This document shows positions 1 to 5,897 of a stretch of 5,897 bases of DNA, one piece after another; the first letter of the stretch is position 1, and each line of letters begins with the position of its first letter. Position numbers and translations under genes: made by a program. The stretch spans positions 1 through 5,897 of the forward strand of contig CAIYZW010000564.1 in assembly GCA_903930725.1 (NCBI GenBank). The letters are read 5' to 3'. This DNA is from an uncultured Bacteroidota bacterium. GTDB lineage: Bacteria > Bacteroidota > Bacteroidia > Bacteroidales > 4484-276. The notes beneath the pieces are model-generated. The model ran no database searches and was not told where the DNA came from. It was given only the letters and a program-made list of their open reading frames with translations.

Positions 1-791
1 CGATTTACCAGATAAATGGCCTTGTTGTACTCGTAATTATTTTTGTATTTTGAATGATTTATTACATCAACAAAATCTTTGATACTCTCGTAAAACCTGT
101 CAACAACAAAGTTTTTTGGGACATAAATTTTTGAAACATTCCTGCAGCCCAACCCGTAATATCTGAAAATATCAAGACCCAGATTATGCAAATCTTCGTC
201 GGTTTCGCGGCCATTCAACACAGCAACGCTGTTGCGGTTTTTGCGGATAATGTGCGGGTATTTTTCAAAATAATATTCAAAATAGCGGGAAGTATTGTTG
301 CTGCCGGTGGCAATGATGGCATCGAAGTGTTCGAGTTTCCCGTCGGTAAAATTTATCCTGCTTTTAAACTCCGGCTCAATTTTGATAAGCATTTTGTAAA
401 GCAATGGCAGCAGTTTGTTGTCGTCTGACGAAAGCTTTATTAAAATATTATTGCCCGAAATGAGCACCGAAACGAAGTCGTGGAAGCCAACCAAAGGAAT
501 ATTGCCGGCCATAACCACGGCAACGGTGCGGCGTTTGTGCTTCTCAAATTTCTCGACTTTGTAAATGTTAATCCATTTTTCTAATTTTTTGCGGTTCAGG
601 CTTTGGCCAATAGCCCAAAGCGCTGATTTTACATTTTCGGTTGTAAACCAGGGATTATAGTTTTGACAGTTTACAAGCAATTCGCGCAGTTGGCCAATTT
701 CACTCACAAAACTCCTGAAACTCTCCAGGTCAGGATTGGTGAGGATTTCGCCTAATTTGGCAAAAGCACTTACTCTGTTAGCAAGATTCAT
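1..791 (-). CDS. LuxC-like acyl-CoA reductase (partial, 3' end off the window)
   Basis: The minus strand reads open for 263 codons from an ATG at 791 to the left edge. I recognise the LuxC-type acyl-CoA reductase family (aldehyde dehydrogenase superfamily), which reduces fatty acyl-CoA or acyl-enzyme to fatty aldehyde with NADPH. Visible motifs are AGNIPLVGFHDF (residues 95-106), ATGSNNTSRYFEYYF (161-175), IIRKNRNSVAVLNG (181-194) and YYGLGCRNVSKIYVP (211-225). Cys216 in the last motif is the expected acyl-accepting nucleophile. From memory, Bacteroidota homologues are about 340-350 residues, so roughly 80-90 C-terminal residues are missing. An in-frame ATG at 824 would add 11 residues, but the likely -7 promoter element (812-819) lies between the two ATGs, so transcription probably starts downstream of 824 and I prefer 791. 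No luciferase genes are visible, so bioluminescence is unlikely; the real substrate is unknown. The gene is divergent from its right-hand neighbour. Confidence 0.88.
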   Translation of the reverse strand, partial: MNLANRVSAFAKLGEILTNPDLESFRSFVSEIGQLRELLVNCQNYNPWFTTENVKSALWAIGQSLNRKKLEKWINIYKVEKFEKHKRRTVAVVMAGNIPLVGFHDFVSVLISGNNILIKLSSDDNKLLPLLYKMLIKIEPEFKSRINFTDGKLEHFDAIIATGSNNTSRYFEYYFEKYPHIIRKNRNSVAVLNGRETDEDLHNLGLDIFRYYGLGCRNVSKIYVPKNFVVDRFYESIKDFVDVINHSKYKNNYEYNKAIYLVN

Positions 792-811
792 TAGTAAAAT
801 GGTATTTTTGC

Positions 812-845
812 CAAAAATAGACATTTAGAATTTCAGTTTCGCAAA
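812..845 (-). promoter_or_regulatory. Bacteroidota-type promoter for the LuxC-like gene
   Basis: Read on the minus strand, TATTTTTG at 819-812 matches the Bacteroidota -7 consensus TAnnTTTG exactly. TTTG at 845-842 matches the -33 element, with a 22-nt spacer, within the range I recall for this promoter type. Transcription would start a few bases downstream, leaving a short leader before the ATG at 791 and excluding the alternative ATG at 824. This is a motif match only. Confidence 0.55.
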
Positions 846-972
846 CTCATCAAAATCTTATTCTTTTTTTTGGAAGATGTTTTGAGATAGCGCTGGAATT
901 TAATGACGAATTGATGTTTAAATTCTAACTTTTCCGGCTACAAAATCTGGATAGTTGTTCAAAAACCCACCC

Positions 973-1887
973 ATGAAAAAAGGTATTTTTATCATTATTT
1001 TATTACTCGCCGGTAGGCTAATCATGGCTCAAACCAACGAATTTGCTGCCATTGATTCGATACAACTTTTTTCCAAAAACCTTTACGATAATTCCCCTGA
1101 CACCCTTAAAAAGGCCATGAACCTAAAAGTGGAGCAGCTTCTTGGCGAATTTTTACTTTCGGAGCAATCATTGGTTTTTTCGTTCGATTCACTCAGGTTG
1201 TTAAAATCACTACCTTCCGGAGATGGTTCATTTAAAATCATCACTTGGGCTGTACCATTGATGGGAGATGTTTTTTTGTATTCGGGGTTTGTCCAGGTTT
1301 TTGGCAAAGGAGGAAGCATAAAAACGGTGATAAAACTCGAAAATTCGACTGATGAAACCGACCTCTTAAAAAGCTACAATTCAAACAACTGGCCGGGCGC
1401 GGTTTATTATAAAATTATAGGGTTAAATTATGGAAAAACAAAGCTTTACACACTTTTTGGATGGCTGGGAAGCAAGCCTGGTATGGCCTGCCGTATTATC
1501 GAAACCATGGTTTTCGATGAAAATGGAAGCCCTGTTTTTGGGAGTCCTGTTTTTTCGGATTATTCGTCAATGAAATTGTGCCGGGTAATTTTTAAATTTA
1601 CCGATAAGGTTCCTTTCCAGTTGTCGTACGAAAAGCAACTGATACCGGGCAGCAAAAAAAAGAAGCAAAACATGATAGTTTTTAACCGGCTCATTTCGGC
1701 ACAGCCGGATATGGGGCTGTCGCCAGGCGTGAAAATGCCCGATTACGGAACTTTTGATGGATTCGTTTTTAAAAAAGATTCGTGGCATTTTATGAAGGAC
1801 TTAGACGTGAGGATGCCTGAACAAAAAAGTAAGAGCTCCAATTCGCCCAACGAATTAAATCTTGCCCCATCAACAAAAAAGAAATAA
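973..1887 (+). CDS. exported protein of unknown function
   Basis: The 304-residue product starts at the ATG at 973, where a Lys-Lys N terminus leads straight into a hydrophobic stretch. An in-frame TTG at 955 would add six residues ahead of the signal peptide and is less likely. Residues 1-19 form a typical signal peptide (MKK, hydrophobic core GIFIIILLLAG, then IMA before Gln20), with cleavage predicted after Ala19. There is no lipobox Cys and no later membrane span. The mature part has an amphipathic, possibly helical N-terminal region (about 24-80), then alternating strands and turns, including YYKIIGLNYG (145-154), LYTLFGWLG (158-166), FDENGSPVFGSPVF (181-194), MIVFNRL (234-240) and FDGFVFKKDSWHFMKDLDVR (261-280). 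The tail (283-304) is polar and rich in Lys, Ser and Asn. I recall similar motif strings in uncharacterised Bacteroidota exported proteins but cannot name a family. Location is probably periplasmic. No good SD or promoter is seen; TAACTTTT at 926-933 is a near match to the -7 element. It stands alone, divergent from the LuxC-like gene. Confidence 0.85.
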   Translation: MKKGIFIIILLLAGRLIMAQTNEFAAIDSIQLFSKNLYDNSPDTLKKAMNLKVEQLLGEFLLSEQSLVFSFDSLRLLKSLPSGDGSFKIITWAVPLMGDVFLYSGFVQVFGKGGSIKTVIKLENSTDETDLLKSYNSNNWPGAVYYKIIGLNYGKTKLYTLFGWLGSKPGMACRIIETMVFDENGSPVFGSPVFSDYSSMKLCRVIFKFTDKVPFQLSYEKQLIPGSKKKKQNMIVFNRLISAQPDMGLSPGVKMPDYGTFDGFVFKKDSWHFMKDLDVRMPEQKSKSSNSPNELNLAPSTKKK

Positions 1888-2156
1888 CAGGCAGGACTTC
1901 AGCCGAAATTAAAGGAGGTTTAGCGTTTATCAGCTTACTGTTTGATTTACTTTAATTTATCAATAATTAACTTTTTATAGAGAACGGTGTTTTTTGGAGC
2001 TATCCTGTTTTGAAATTCAAAGCTAAAGCTAACTTATTCAAGTATTTAGAAGCCAAAATTAAAAATATTCAGTAATCCGGTTTTTCAGCTAAATAATTTT
2101 ATCTTTGCCCATCTAAAACATTTGATTTTTTTACATTCAAAAAAAAATTTTACGAT
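1888..2156 (+). other. intergenic region upstream of serC
   Basis: This 269-bp AT-rich stretch contains no credible gene on either strand and no strong hairpin with a T tract that would clearly terminate the preceding gene. It contains AAAGGAGGT at 1911-1919, a perfect anti-SD complement, but no start codon follows at a usable distance. The probable serC promoter lies near its right end. Confidence 0.6.
2100..2107 (+). promoter_or_regulatory. probable -7 element of the serC promoter
   Basis: TATCTTTG matches the Bacteroidota -7 consensus TAnnTTTG exactly and lies 49 nt before the serC ATG, implying a leader of roughly 40-45 nt. No convincing TTTG -33 element is present at the expected distance; the nearest T-rich stretch (2081-2085) is too close. 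It would drive serC and, by read-through, serA. Confidence 0.45.
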
Positions 2157-3227
2157 ATGAAAAAACACAATTTTTACGCAGGGCCATCAATCCTGCCACA
2201 ATTTACACTTGATGAAACTACAAAAGCTATCGCAAATTTTGCAGGAACAGGCCTTTCACTCATGGAAATTTCGCACCGCAGCAAGGAGTTTGTAGCTGTA
2301 ATGGACGAAACCGTTGCACTGTTTAAAGAATTGCTCAACATCCCGGAAGGCTATTCGGTAATTTTTCTTGGAGGCGGTGCCAGTCTTCAGTTTGCCATGG
2401 TTCCTTTCAACCTTTTCCGCACAAAAGCTGCCTATTTAAATACCGGCGAATGGGCTTCAAAGGCTTTAAAAGAAGCCAAATTTTTTGGTGAAGTTGTCGA
2501 AGTTGCCTCTTCAAAAGATAAAATGTTCAACTATATCCCCAAAGGATGGACTGTACCGGAGGATGCCGATTATTTCCACATCACGACCAACAACACCATT
2601 TATGGAACCGAAATCAGACAGGATTTCGACTGCAAAGTACCCTTGGTTGCCGACATGTCGTCGGATATTTTCAGCCGCCCGATTGATGTTTCAAAATATG
2701 CACTCATTTATGGTGGAGCACAGAAAAACCTTGCACCAGCAGGTGTTACCTTCGTAATTGTCCGCAACGATGTTCTTGGCAAAGTTGAGCGCCCCATCCC
2801 AACCATGTTAAAATATCAGACTCACATTGATAAAGAATCAATGTTCAACACACCCCCTTGTGTACCGGTTTTTGCTGCCCTTCAAACTTTAAAATGGCTC
2901 AAGAGCATGGGCGGCGTAGCCGAGATGGAAAAAATCAACATCAAAAAAGCAGCTTTACTTTACGATGAAATTGACCGCAACCCAATGTTTAAAGGAACTG
3001 TTGTTAAGGAAGACCGTTCGCTAATGAATATTTGCTTTGTGATGGACGAAAAATATATCCAGTTCGAAAAAGAGTTCCTCGACCTGGCTGCCACACGTGG
3101 ACTTGTTGGATTAAAAGGCCACCGTTCTGTTGGAGGCTTCCGGGCATCAACATACAACGCTCTTCCTATCGAAAGTGTTCAGGCTCTGGTAGATGCAATG
3201 AAGGAATTTGAAAAAATGAAAGCCTAA
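2157..3227 (+). CDS. serC: phosphoserine aminotransferase SerC
   Basis: This 356-residue protein is a full-length SerC (E. coli about 362), a cytoplasmic fold-type I PLP enzyme. It transfers the amino group of glutamate to 3-phosphohydroxypyruvate, giving O-phosphoserine, the second step of the phosphorylated serine pathway; in some bacteria it also serves PLP synthesis. Family motifs are [10 protein letters not shown] (residues 5-14), [12 protein letters not shown] (34-45, with the substrate-binding HR pair), [19 protein letters not shown] (68-86), TGEWASKA (96-103, Trp99 expected to stack on PLP), [12 protein letters not shown] (164-175, Asp167 expected to bind the pyridine nitrogen), [14 protein letters not shown] (185-198, Lys190 the Schiff-base lysine) and [17 protein letters not shown] (321-337). 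All key residues are intact. The ATG at 2157 places NFYAGPS at the normal distance from the N terminus. No SD is evident, as is common in this phylum. serA follows after 22 bp on the same strand, so the two are very likely co-transcribed. Confidence 0.97.
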   Translation: MKKHNFYAGPSILPQFTLDETTKAIANFAGTGLSLMEISHRSKEFVAVMDETVALFKELLNIPEGYSVIFLGGGASLQFAMVPFNLFRTKAAYLNTGEWASKALKEAKFFGEVVEVASSKDKMFNYIPKGWTVPEDADYFHITTNNTIYGTEIRQDFDCKVPLVADMSSDIFSRPIDVSKYALIYGGAQKNLAPAGVTFVIVRNDVLGKVERPIPTMLKYQTHIDKESMFNTPPCVPVFAALQTLKWLKSMGGVAEMEKINIKKAALLYDEIDRNPMFKGTVVKEDRSLMNICFVMDEKYIQFEKEFLDLAATRGLVGLKGHRSVGGFRASTYNALPIESVQALVDAMKEFEKMKA

Positions 3228-3235
3228 TTTTCGAT

Positions 3236-3241
3236 AAGGAG
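3236..3241 (+). promoter_or_regulatory. strong Shine-Dalgarno site for serA
   Basis: AAGGAG lies 8 nt before the ATG at 3250, within the 22-bp serC-serA gap. It is the only clear SD placed before a start codon in the window; the other starts have A/T-rich leaders. It fixes the serA start and suggests that serA has its own ribosome recruitment rather than relying only on coupling to serC. Confidence 0.7.
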
Positions 3242-3249
3242 AAATAATT

Positions 3250-4173
3250 ATGAAAAAAGTTTTGGTTGCCACAGATAAGCCTTTTGCTCCGGTTGCGGTT
3301 CAGCAAATCAGGAAAATTGTAGAAGATGCCGGTTACGAACTTTTACTTTTGGAAAAGTACACCCAAAAATCAGACTTACTCAAAGCCGTCGAAAACGCTG
3401 ATGCCATGATTATCCGCAGCGATATAGCTGATAAAGAAGTGATTGAAGCTGGAAAAGGTTTAAAAATTATTGTCAGGGCTGGCGCAGGTTACGACAACAT
3501 TGACCTCGAAGCTGCAACAGCAAATGGTGTTGTTGCCATGAATACTCCAGGCCAGAATTCCAATGCTGTGGCCGAACTTGCACTGGGAATGATGGTTTTT
3601 ACAGCACGTAATTTTTTTAACGGAACTTCTGGAAAGGAACTTCGTGGCAAAACGCTTGGAATTCATGCTTTTGGAAATGTAGGAAAATATGTTGCCGAAA
3701 TTGCCAAAGGTTTTGGGATGAAAATATTTGCCTTCGACCCGTTTGTTGCTGATGCTGAAATGACAAGTCACGGTGTTACGCCAATTGGCTCTGAGGCCGA
3801 TTTGTACAGCAAATGCCAGTACATTTCGTTGCATATTCCTGCAACCGAAAAAACCAAAAAATCTATTGGTTTTGAGCTGTTATCAAAAATGCCAAAAGGT
3901 GCAGTACTTGTAAACACCGCCCGCAAAGAGGTTATTGACGAGCAGGGTTTGCTTAAAATGTTTGCCGACCGTGAGGATTTTAAATACCTCTCCGACATCG
4001 AACCTGCCTGCAAAGCCGACATCGAAGCTGCTTATCCCGGAAGGTTCTTTTTTACACCAAAAAAAATGGGTGCTCAAACTTCTGAAGCAAACATCAATGC
4101 TGGCCTTGCCGCCGCAAAACAAATCGTTGCCTTTTTCGAAAAAGGAGACATAACTTTTAAAGTTAATAAATAA
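3250..4173 (+). CDS. serA: D-3-phosphoglycerate dehydrogenase, short ACT-less type with Lys in place of catalytic His
   Basis: The product is a 307-residue D-2-hydroxyacid dehydrogenase, expected to oxidise 3-phosphoglycerate to 3-phosphohydroxypyruvate with NAD+, the first step of serine synthesis. Its place directly after serC supports this substrate. The substrate-binding half is about 1-98 plus the C-terminal end, with RAGAGYDNID at 76-85. The Rossmann domain is about 99-280: GIHAFGNVGKYVA (137-149) and Asp163 in IFAFDPF, which favours NAD over NADP. Catalytic Arg225 is in VNTARKEVID and Glu251 in SDIEPA. The usual TPHxG motif reads TPKKMGAQTSEA (269-280), so Lys replaces His. There is no ACT or other C-terminal regulatory domain (E. 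coli SerA is about 410 residues). The loop between ARNFFNG and ELRGKTLG is short, missing the segment that carries Trp139 in E. coli. These traits match the PGDH type described for Entamoeba and Bacteroides. The lack of an ACT domain implies no classical serine feedback inhibition. Another 2-hydroxyacid substrate is possible but less likely. Confidence 0.93.
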   Translation: MKKVLVATDKPFAPVAVQQIRKIVEDAGYELLLLEKYTQKSDLLKAVENADAMIIRSDIADKEVIEAGKGLKIIVRAGAGYDNIDLEAATANGVVAMNTPGQNSNAVAELALGMMVFTARNFFNGTSGKELRGKTLGIHAFGNVGKYVAEIAKGFGMKIFAFDPFVADAEMTSHGVTPIGSEADLYSKCQYISLHIPATEKTKKSIGFELLSKMPKGAVLVNTARKEVIDEQGLLKMFADREDFKYLSDIEPACKADIEAAYPGRFFFTPKKMGAQTSEANINAGLAAAKQIVAFFEKGDITFKVNK

Positions 4174-4179
4174 AATAGC

Positions 4180-4187
4180 TATTTTTG
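4180..4187 (+). promoter_or_regulatory. possible -7 promoter element after serA
   Basis: TATTTTTG matches TAnnTTTG exactly, with a weak TTTT at 4155-4158 about 21 nt upstream as a possible -33 element. If real, transcripts would begin near 4193, at the foot of the following hairpin, and would read into the four-helix-bundle gene and DUF1015. In AT-rich DNA such a match can arise by chance. Confidence 0.3.
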
Positions 4188-4192
4188 CTCGT

Positions 4193-4230
4193 AAATCAGA
4201 CCTGACATTTTCTATGGTCAGGTCTGATTT
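4193..4230 (+). terminator. hairpin after serA, probable terminator or attenuator
   Basis: AAATCAGACCTGAC (4193-4206) and GTCAGGTCTGATTT (4217-4230) are perfect reverse complements: a 14-bp stem with a 10-nt loop. The T residues closing the stem continue into T4231 and, after CAA, another TTTT. The stem begins 19 nt after the serA stop codon. This fits an intrinsic terminator, although the T tract is interrupted, so partial read-through into the downstream genes is plausible. On the opposite strand no T tract follows. Confidence 0.65.
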
Positions 4231-4269
4231 TCAATTTTGGATTGTTAATCACCCTAAAACGTGTGCGCT

Positions 4270-4677
4270 ATGGAAAATGAAGCTGAAAAAATTTTGACTT
4301 TCTTCAGATTTGAAGATTTAAGGGTTTATCATAAAGCTCTCGATTACATCGAATGGGTTCATTCGAATACCAGCATTTTTCCCGAAAATGAGTTAAATAA
4401 CCTCACAGGGAAAATTATAAATTCAGCTCAGGCTATTGCCCTTCAGATTGCTGAAGGATCATCCCGGAATAAGACCCAATTTATTTATTATCTCAAAATG
4501 GCCAAAAGTTCGATTCGTGAATGTGTTGTTTTTACTGCTATTTCGCACAGCCTCAATTATATGACTGATAGCTCAATGGAAGAATCACGCGGACAATTGA
4601 TGGAGTTAACCAAGATGATTGGTGCACTGATTGGGTCGTTGCAACGAAGTAACGGTGGAAGTTACGAAGAAAAATAG
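4270..4677 (+). CDS. four-helix-bundle protein (23S rRNA intervening-sequence protein family)
   Basis: This 135-residue cytoplasmic protein has the signatures of the four-helix-bundle family first known as S23/IVP, encoded in intervening sequences of some 23S rRNA genes. FRFEDLRVYHKALDYI (residues 12-27) begins the first helix. LTGKIINSAQAIALQIAEGSSR (45-66) and QFIYYLKMAKSSIRECV (70-86) hold the conserved AEGS...R and the following helix, and 103-125 forms the last helix. I chose the ATG at 4270; a GTG at 4261 would add only three residues. The family is common in Bacteroidota as stand-alone chromosomal genes with no proven function; related folds include the Avd accessory protein of diversity-generating retroelements. 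No 23S rRNA, reverse transcriptase or template/variable repeat is visible here, so neither role is supported. No SD is present. It lies between the serA hairpin and DUF1015, and its compact form suggests a late insertion into the serine cluster (inference). Confidence 0.88.
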   Translation: MENEAEKILTFFRFEDLRVYHKALDYIEWVHSNTSIFPENELNNLTGKIINSAQAIALQIAEGSSRNKTQFIYYLKMAKSSIRECVVFTAISHSLNYMTDSSMEESRGQLMELTKMIGALIGSLQRSNGGSYEEK

Positions 4678-4727
4678 CTTTTGATAAGTTTTCGTTTAAA
4701 AAAAATTACTAACCACAAATTTTTACC

Positions 4728-5897
4728 ATGGCAGTTTTAAAAGCTTTTAAAGGTTTACGCCCTCCAAAAACTATAGTTAAAGATTTGGCCTCCAGGCCTT
4801 ACGACGTTTTAAACTCCGAAGAAGCAAAAGCCGAAGCCGAAGGAAATCAGTTTTCGCTTTTGCACATTATAAAGCCCGAAATTGACCTGCCCGACGATGT
4901 TGACCATTACGCGCAGGAGGTTTATGATAAAGCCAAAGAAAATTTCGATTTGTTCCGTTCAAAAGGCTGGCTTGTTGCCGATAATGAGGAGCATCTTTAT
5001 ATTTATGCCCAAACCATGAATGGCAAAACCCAATATGGGCTTGTTGGTTGCGCTGCTGTTGAAGATTATCTGAAAAATGTTATCAAAAAGCACGAACTTA
5101 CCCGCAAGGTTAAGGAAGAAGACCGGATGAAGCATGTCCGCGTGACAAATGCCAATATGGAGCCTGTGTTTTTTACATATCCGGCTAACGTGGAAATTGA
5201 CGAAATTGTAGGAAAATGGGTTAAAGAAAACAAACCCGAATACGATTTTACTTCTGATGACGGTTTTGGACACCATTTCTGGGTAATTGATAATAAAGCA
5301 GTTAATGATAAGCTGACTGCCATTTTTAAAGAAATTCCTTCGACTTATGTTGCTGACGGACATCATCGCACGGCTGCTGCGGCTTTGGTTGGCAACGAGA
5401 AAAAGCAAAACAACCCCAATCACAGCGGTGACGAGGAATACAACTTTTTCCTTGCAGTTCATTTTCCTGATAATCAGTTGACAATTATTGATTATAACCG
5501 CGTGGTTACCGATTTGAACGGTTTATCAGGCGAACAATTTATCACAAAATTAAAGCAGGATTTTTTAGTTGAAGAAAGGGGAGCAGCCATCTTCAAACCC
5601 GAAAAACTTCATAATTTTAGCCTTTACCTCGATGGAAAATGGTATTCGTTGACTGCCAAACCTGGCACATACAACGACCATGACCCGATTGGCGTTTTGG
5701 ATGTAACAATTCTCTCGAACCTGGTTTTGGAACCATTACTCGATATTAAAGATTTGAGAACTTCTGACCGCATTGATTTTGTTGGCGGAATACGTGGATT
5801 GGGCGAACTTAAAAAACGGGTTGATTCCGGCGAGATGAAAGCTGCCTTTGCACTTTTTCCGGTTTCGATGAAACAATTGATTGATATTGCCGACACC
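4728..5897 (+). CDS. DUF1015 family protein (partial, C terminus off the window)
   Basis: The frame is open for 390 codons from the ATG at 4728 to the right edge. From memory, family members are about 410-420 residues, so only some 20-30 should be missing. Family landmarks are FKGLRPP (residues 7-13), ASRPYDV (21-27), HIIKPEIDLP (46-55), KHELTRKVKEEDRMKH (121-136), VADGHHRTAAA (208-218), DYNRVV (255-260), LDVTILSNLVLEPLLDI (324-340) and RIDFVGGIRGLGEL (348-361). No signal peptide or membrane span is seen, so it is probably cytoplasmic. The biochemical function is not established to my knowledge. The Asp210-Gly-His-His-Arg motif resembles the conserved motif of ParB-fold proteins, including free-serine kinases such as SerK, and the gene lies close to serC-serA, so a role at the phosphoserine/serine step is a reasonable inference. 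The start follows an A/T-rich 50-bp gap without an SD. Expression may come from read-through of the serA hairpin or from the weak promoter candidate at 4180. Confidence 0.9.
   Translation, partial: MAVLKAFKGLRPPKTIVKDLASRPYDVLNSEEAKAEAEGNQFSLLHIIKPEIDLPDDVDHYAQEVYDKAKENFDLFRSKGWLVADNEEHLYIYAQTMNGKTQYGLVGCAAVEDYLKNVIKKHELTRKVKEEDRMKHVRVTNANMEPVFFTYPANVEIDEIVGKWVKENKPEYDFTSDDGFGHHFWVIDNKAVNDKLTAIFKEIPSTYVADGHHRTAAAALVGNEKKQNNPNHSGDEEYNFFLAVHFPDNQLTIIDYNRVVTDLNGLSGEQFITKLKQDFLVEERGAAIFKPEKLHNFSLYLDGKWYSLTAKPGTYNDHDPIGVLDVTILSNLVLEPLLDIKDLRTSDRIDFVGGIRGLGELKKRVDSGEMKAAFALFPVSMKQLIDIADT

Noticed and set aside
186..428. Open frame of 80 codons on the plus strand
   Set aside because: It lies antisense within the LuxC-like gene, whose minus-strand product has clear family motifs; it is a shadow frame.
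955..972. TTG start adding six residues to the exported protein
   Set aside because: The ATG at 973 gives a standard signal peptide starting MKK; the extra residues would precede it with no benefit.
1911..1919. Perfect Shine-Dalgarno-like AAAGGAGGT in the gap before serC
   Set aside because: No ATG, GTG or TTG with a sustained reading frame follows at 5-12 nt, so no small gene can be supported; probably chance.
4261..4269. GTG start adding Met-Cys-Ala to the four-helix-bundle protein
   Set aside because: The ATG three codons later is the more usual start codon, and neither position has an SD to favour the GTG.
4270..4677. Possible diversity-generating retroelement, because Avd shares the four-helix-bundle fold
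   Set aside because: No reverse transcriptase and no template or variable repeat is visible in the window, and the protein looks like the ordinary IVP family.
4959..5462. Minus-strand open frame of 167 codons with a hydrophobic N terminus
   Set aside because: It is antisense to DUF1015, whose plus-strand translation matches family motifs throughout; the hydrophobic stretch is a by-product of the opposite strand.

Overview
The window looks like chromosomal DNA from a member of the Bacteroidota, most likely a Bacteroidales/Marinilabiliales-type anaerobe. The basis is the AT-rich intergenic DNA, start regions that mostly lack Shine-Dalgarno sequences, sequences matching the Bacteroidota -7 promoter element TAnnTTTG, and a serC - serA (short, ACT-less) - DUF1015 gene order that I recall from this phylum. 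No taxonomic search was possible.

Layout, left to right. (1) Positions 1-791, minus strand: the 5' two-thirds or so of a LuxC-like acyl-CoA reductase, running off the left edge. A good Bacteroidota-type promoter lies just upstream at 812-845. (2) Positions 973-1887, plus strand: an exported protein of unknown function with a clear signal peptide. (3) Positions 1888-2156: non-coding, with a probable serC promoter near its right end. (4) Positions 2157-3227 and 3250-4173, plus strand: serC and a short serA-type 3-phosphoglycerate dehydrogenase, 22 bp apart, the second with a strong ribosome binding site. (5) Positions 4193-4230: a perfect 14-bp-stem hairpin after serA, probably a terminator or attenuator. 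(6) Positions 4270-4677, plus strand: a four-helix-bundle protein of the 23S rRNA intervening-sequence protein family. (7) From 4728 to the right edge, plus strand: a DUF1015 protein missing only its extreme C terminus.

How the genes work together: SerA oxidises 3-phosphoglycerate to 3-phosphohydroxypyruvate, and SerC transaminates this with glutamate to O-phosphoserine. No SerB-type phosphoserine phosphatase is visible in the window. The nearby DUF1015 protein carries an Asp-Gly-His-His-Arg motif that resembles motifs of ParB-fold serine kinases, so it is a reasonable but unproven candidate for a role at the phosphoserine/serine step. The four-helix-bundle gene and the hairpin separate DUF1015 from serC-serA.

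Most notable observations: the dehydrogenase has Lys where the classical catalytic His is expected, has Ala for the first Gly of the Rossmann motif, and lacks the segment that carries Trp139 in E. coli SerA. Together these mark the divergent PGDH type shared by Bacteroides and Entamoeba. I see no CRISPR array, tRNA, rRNA or transposase, and no clear evidence of a wholly new system.
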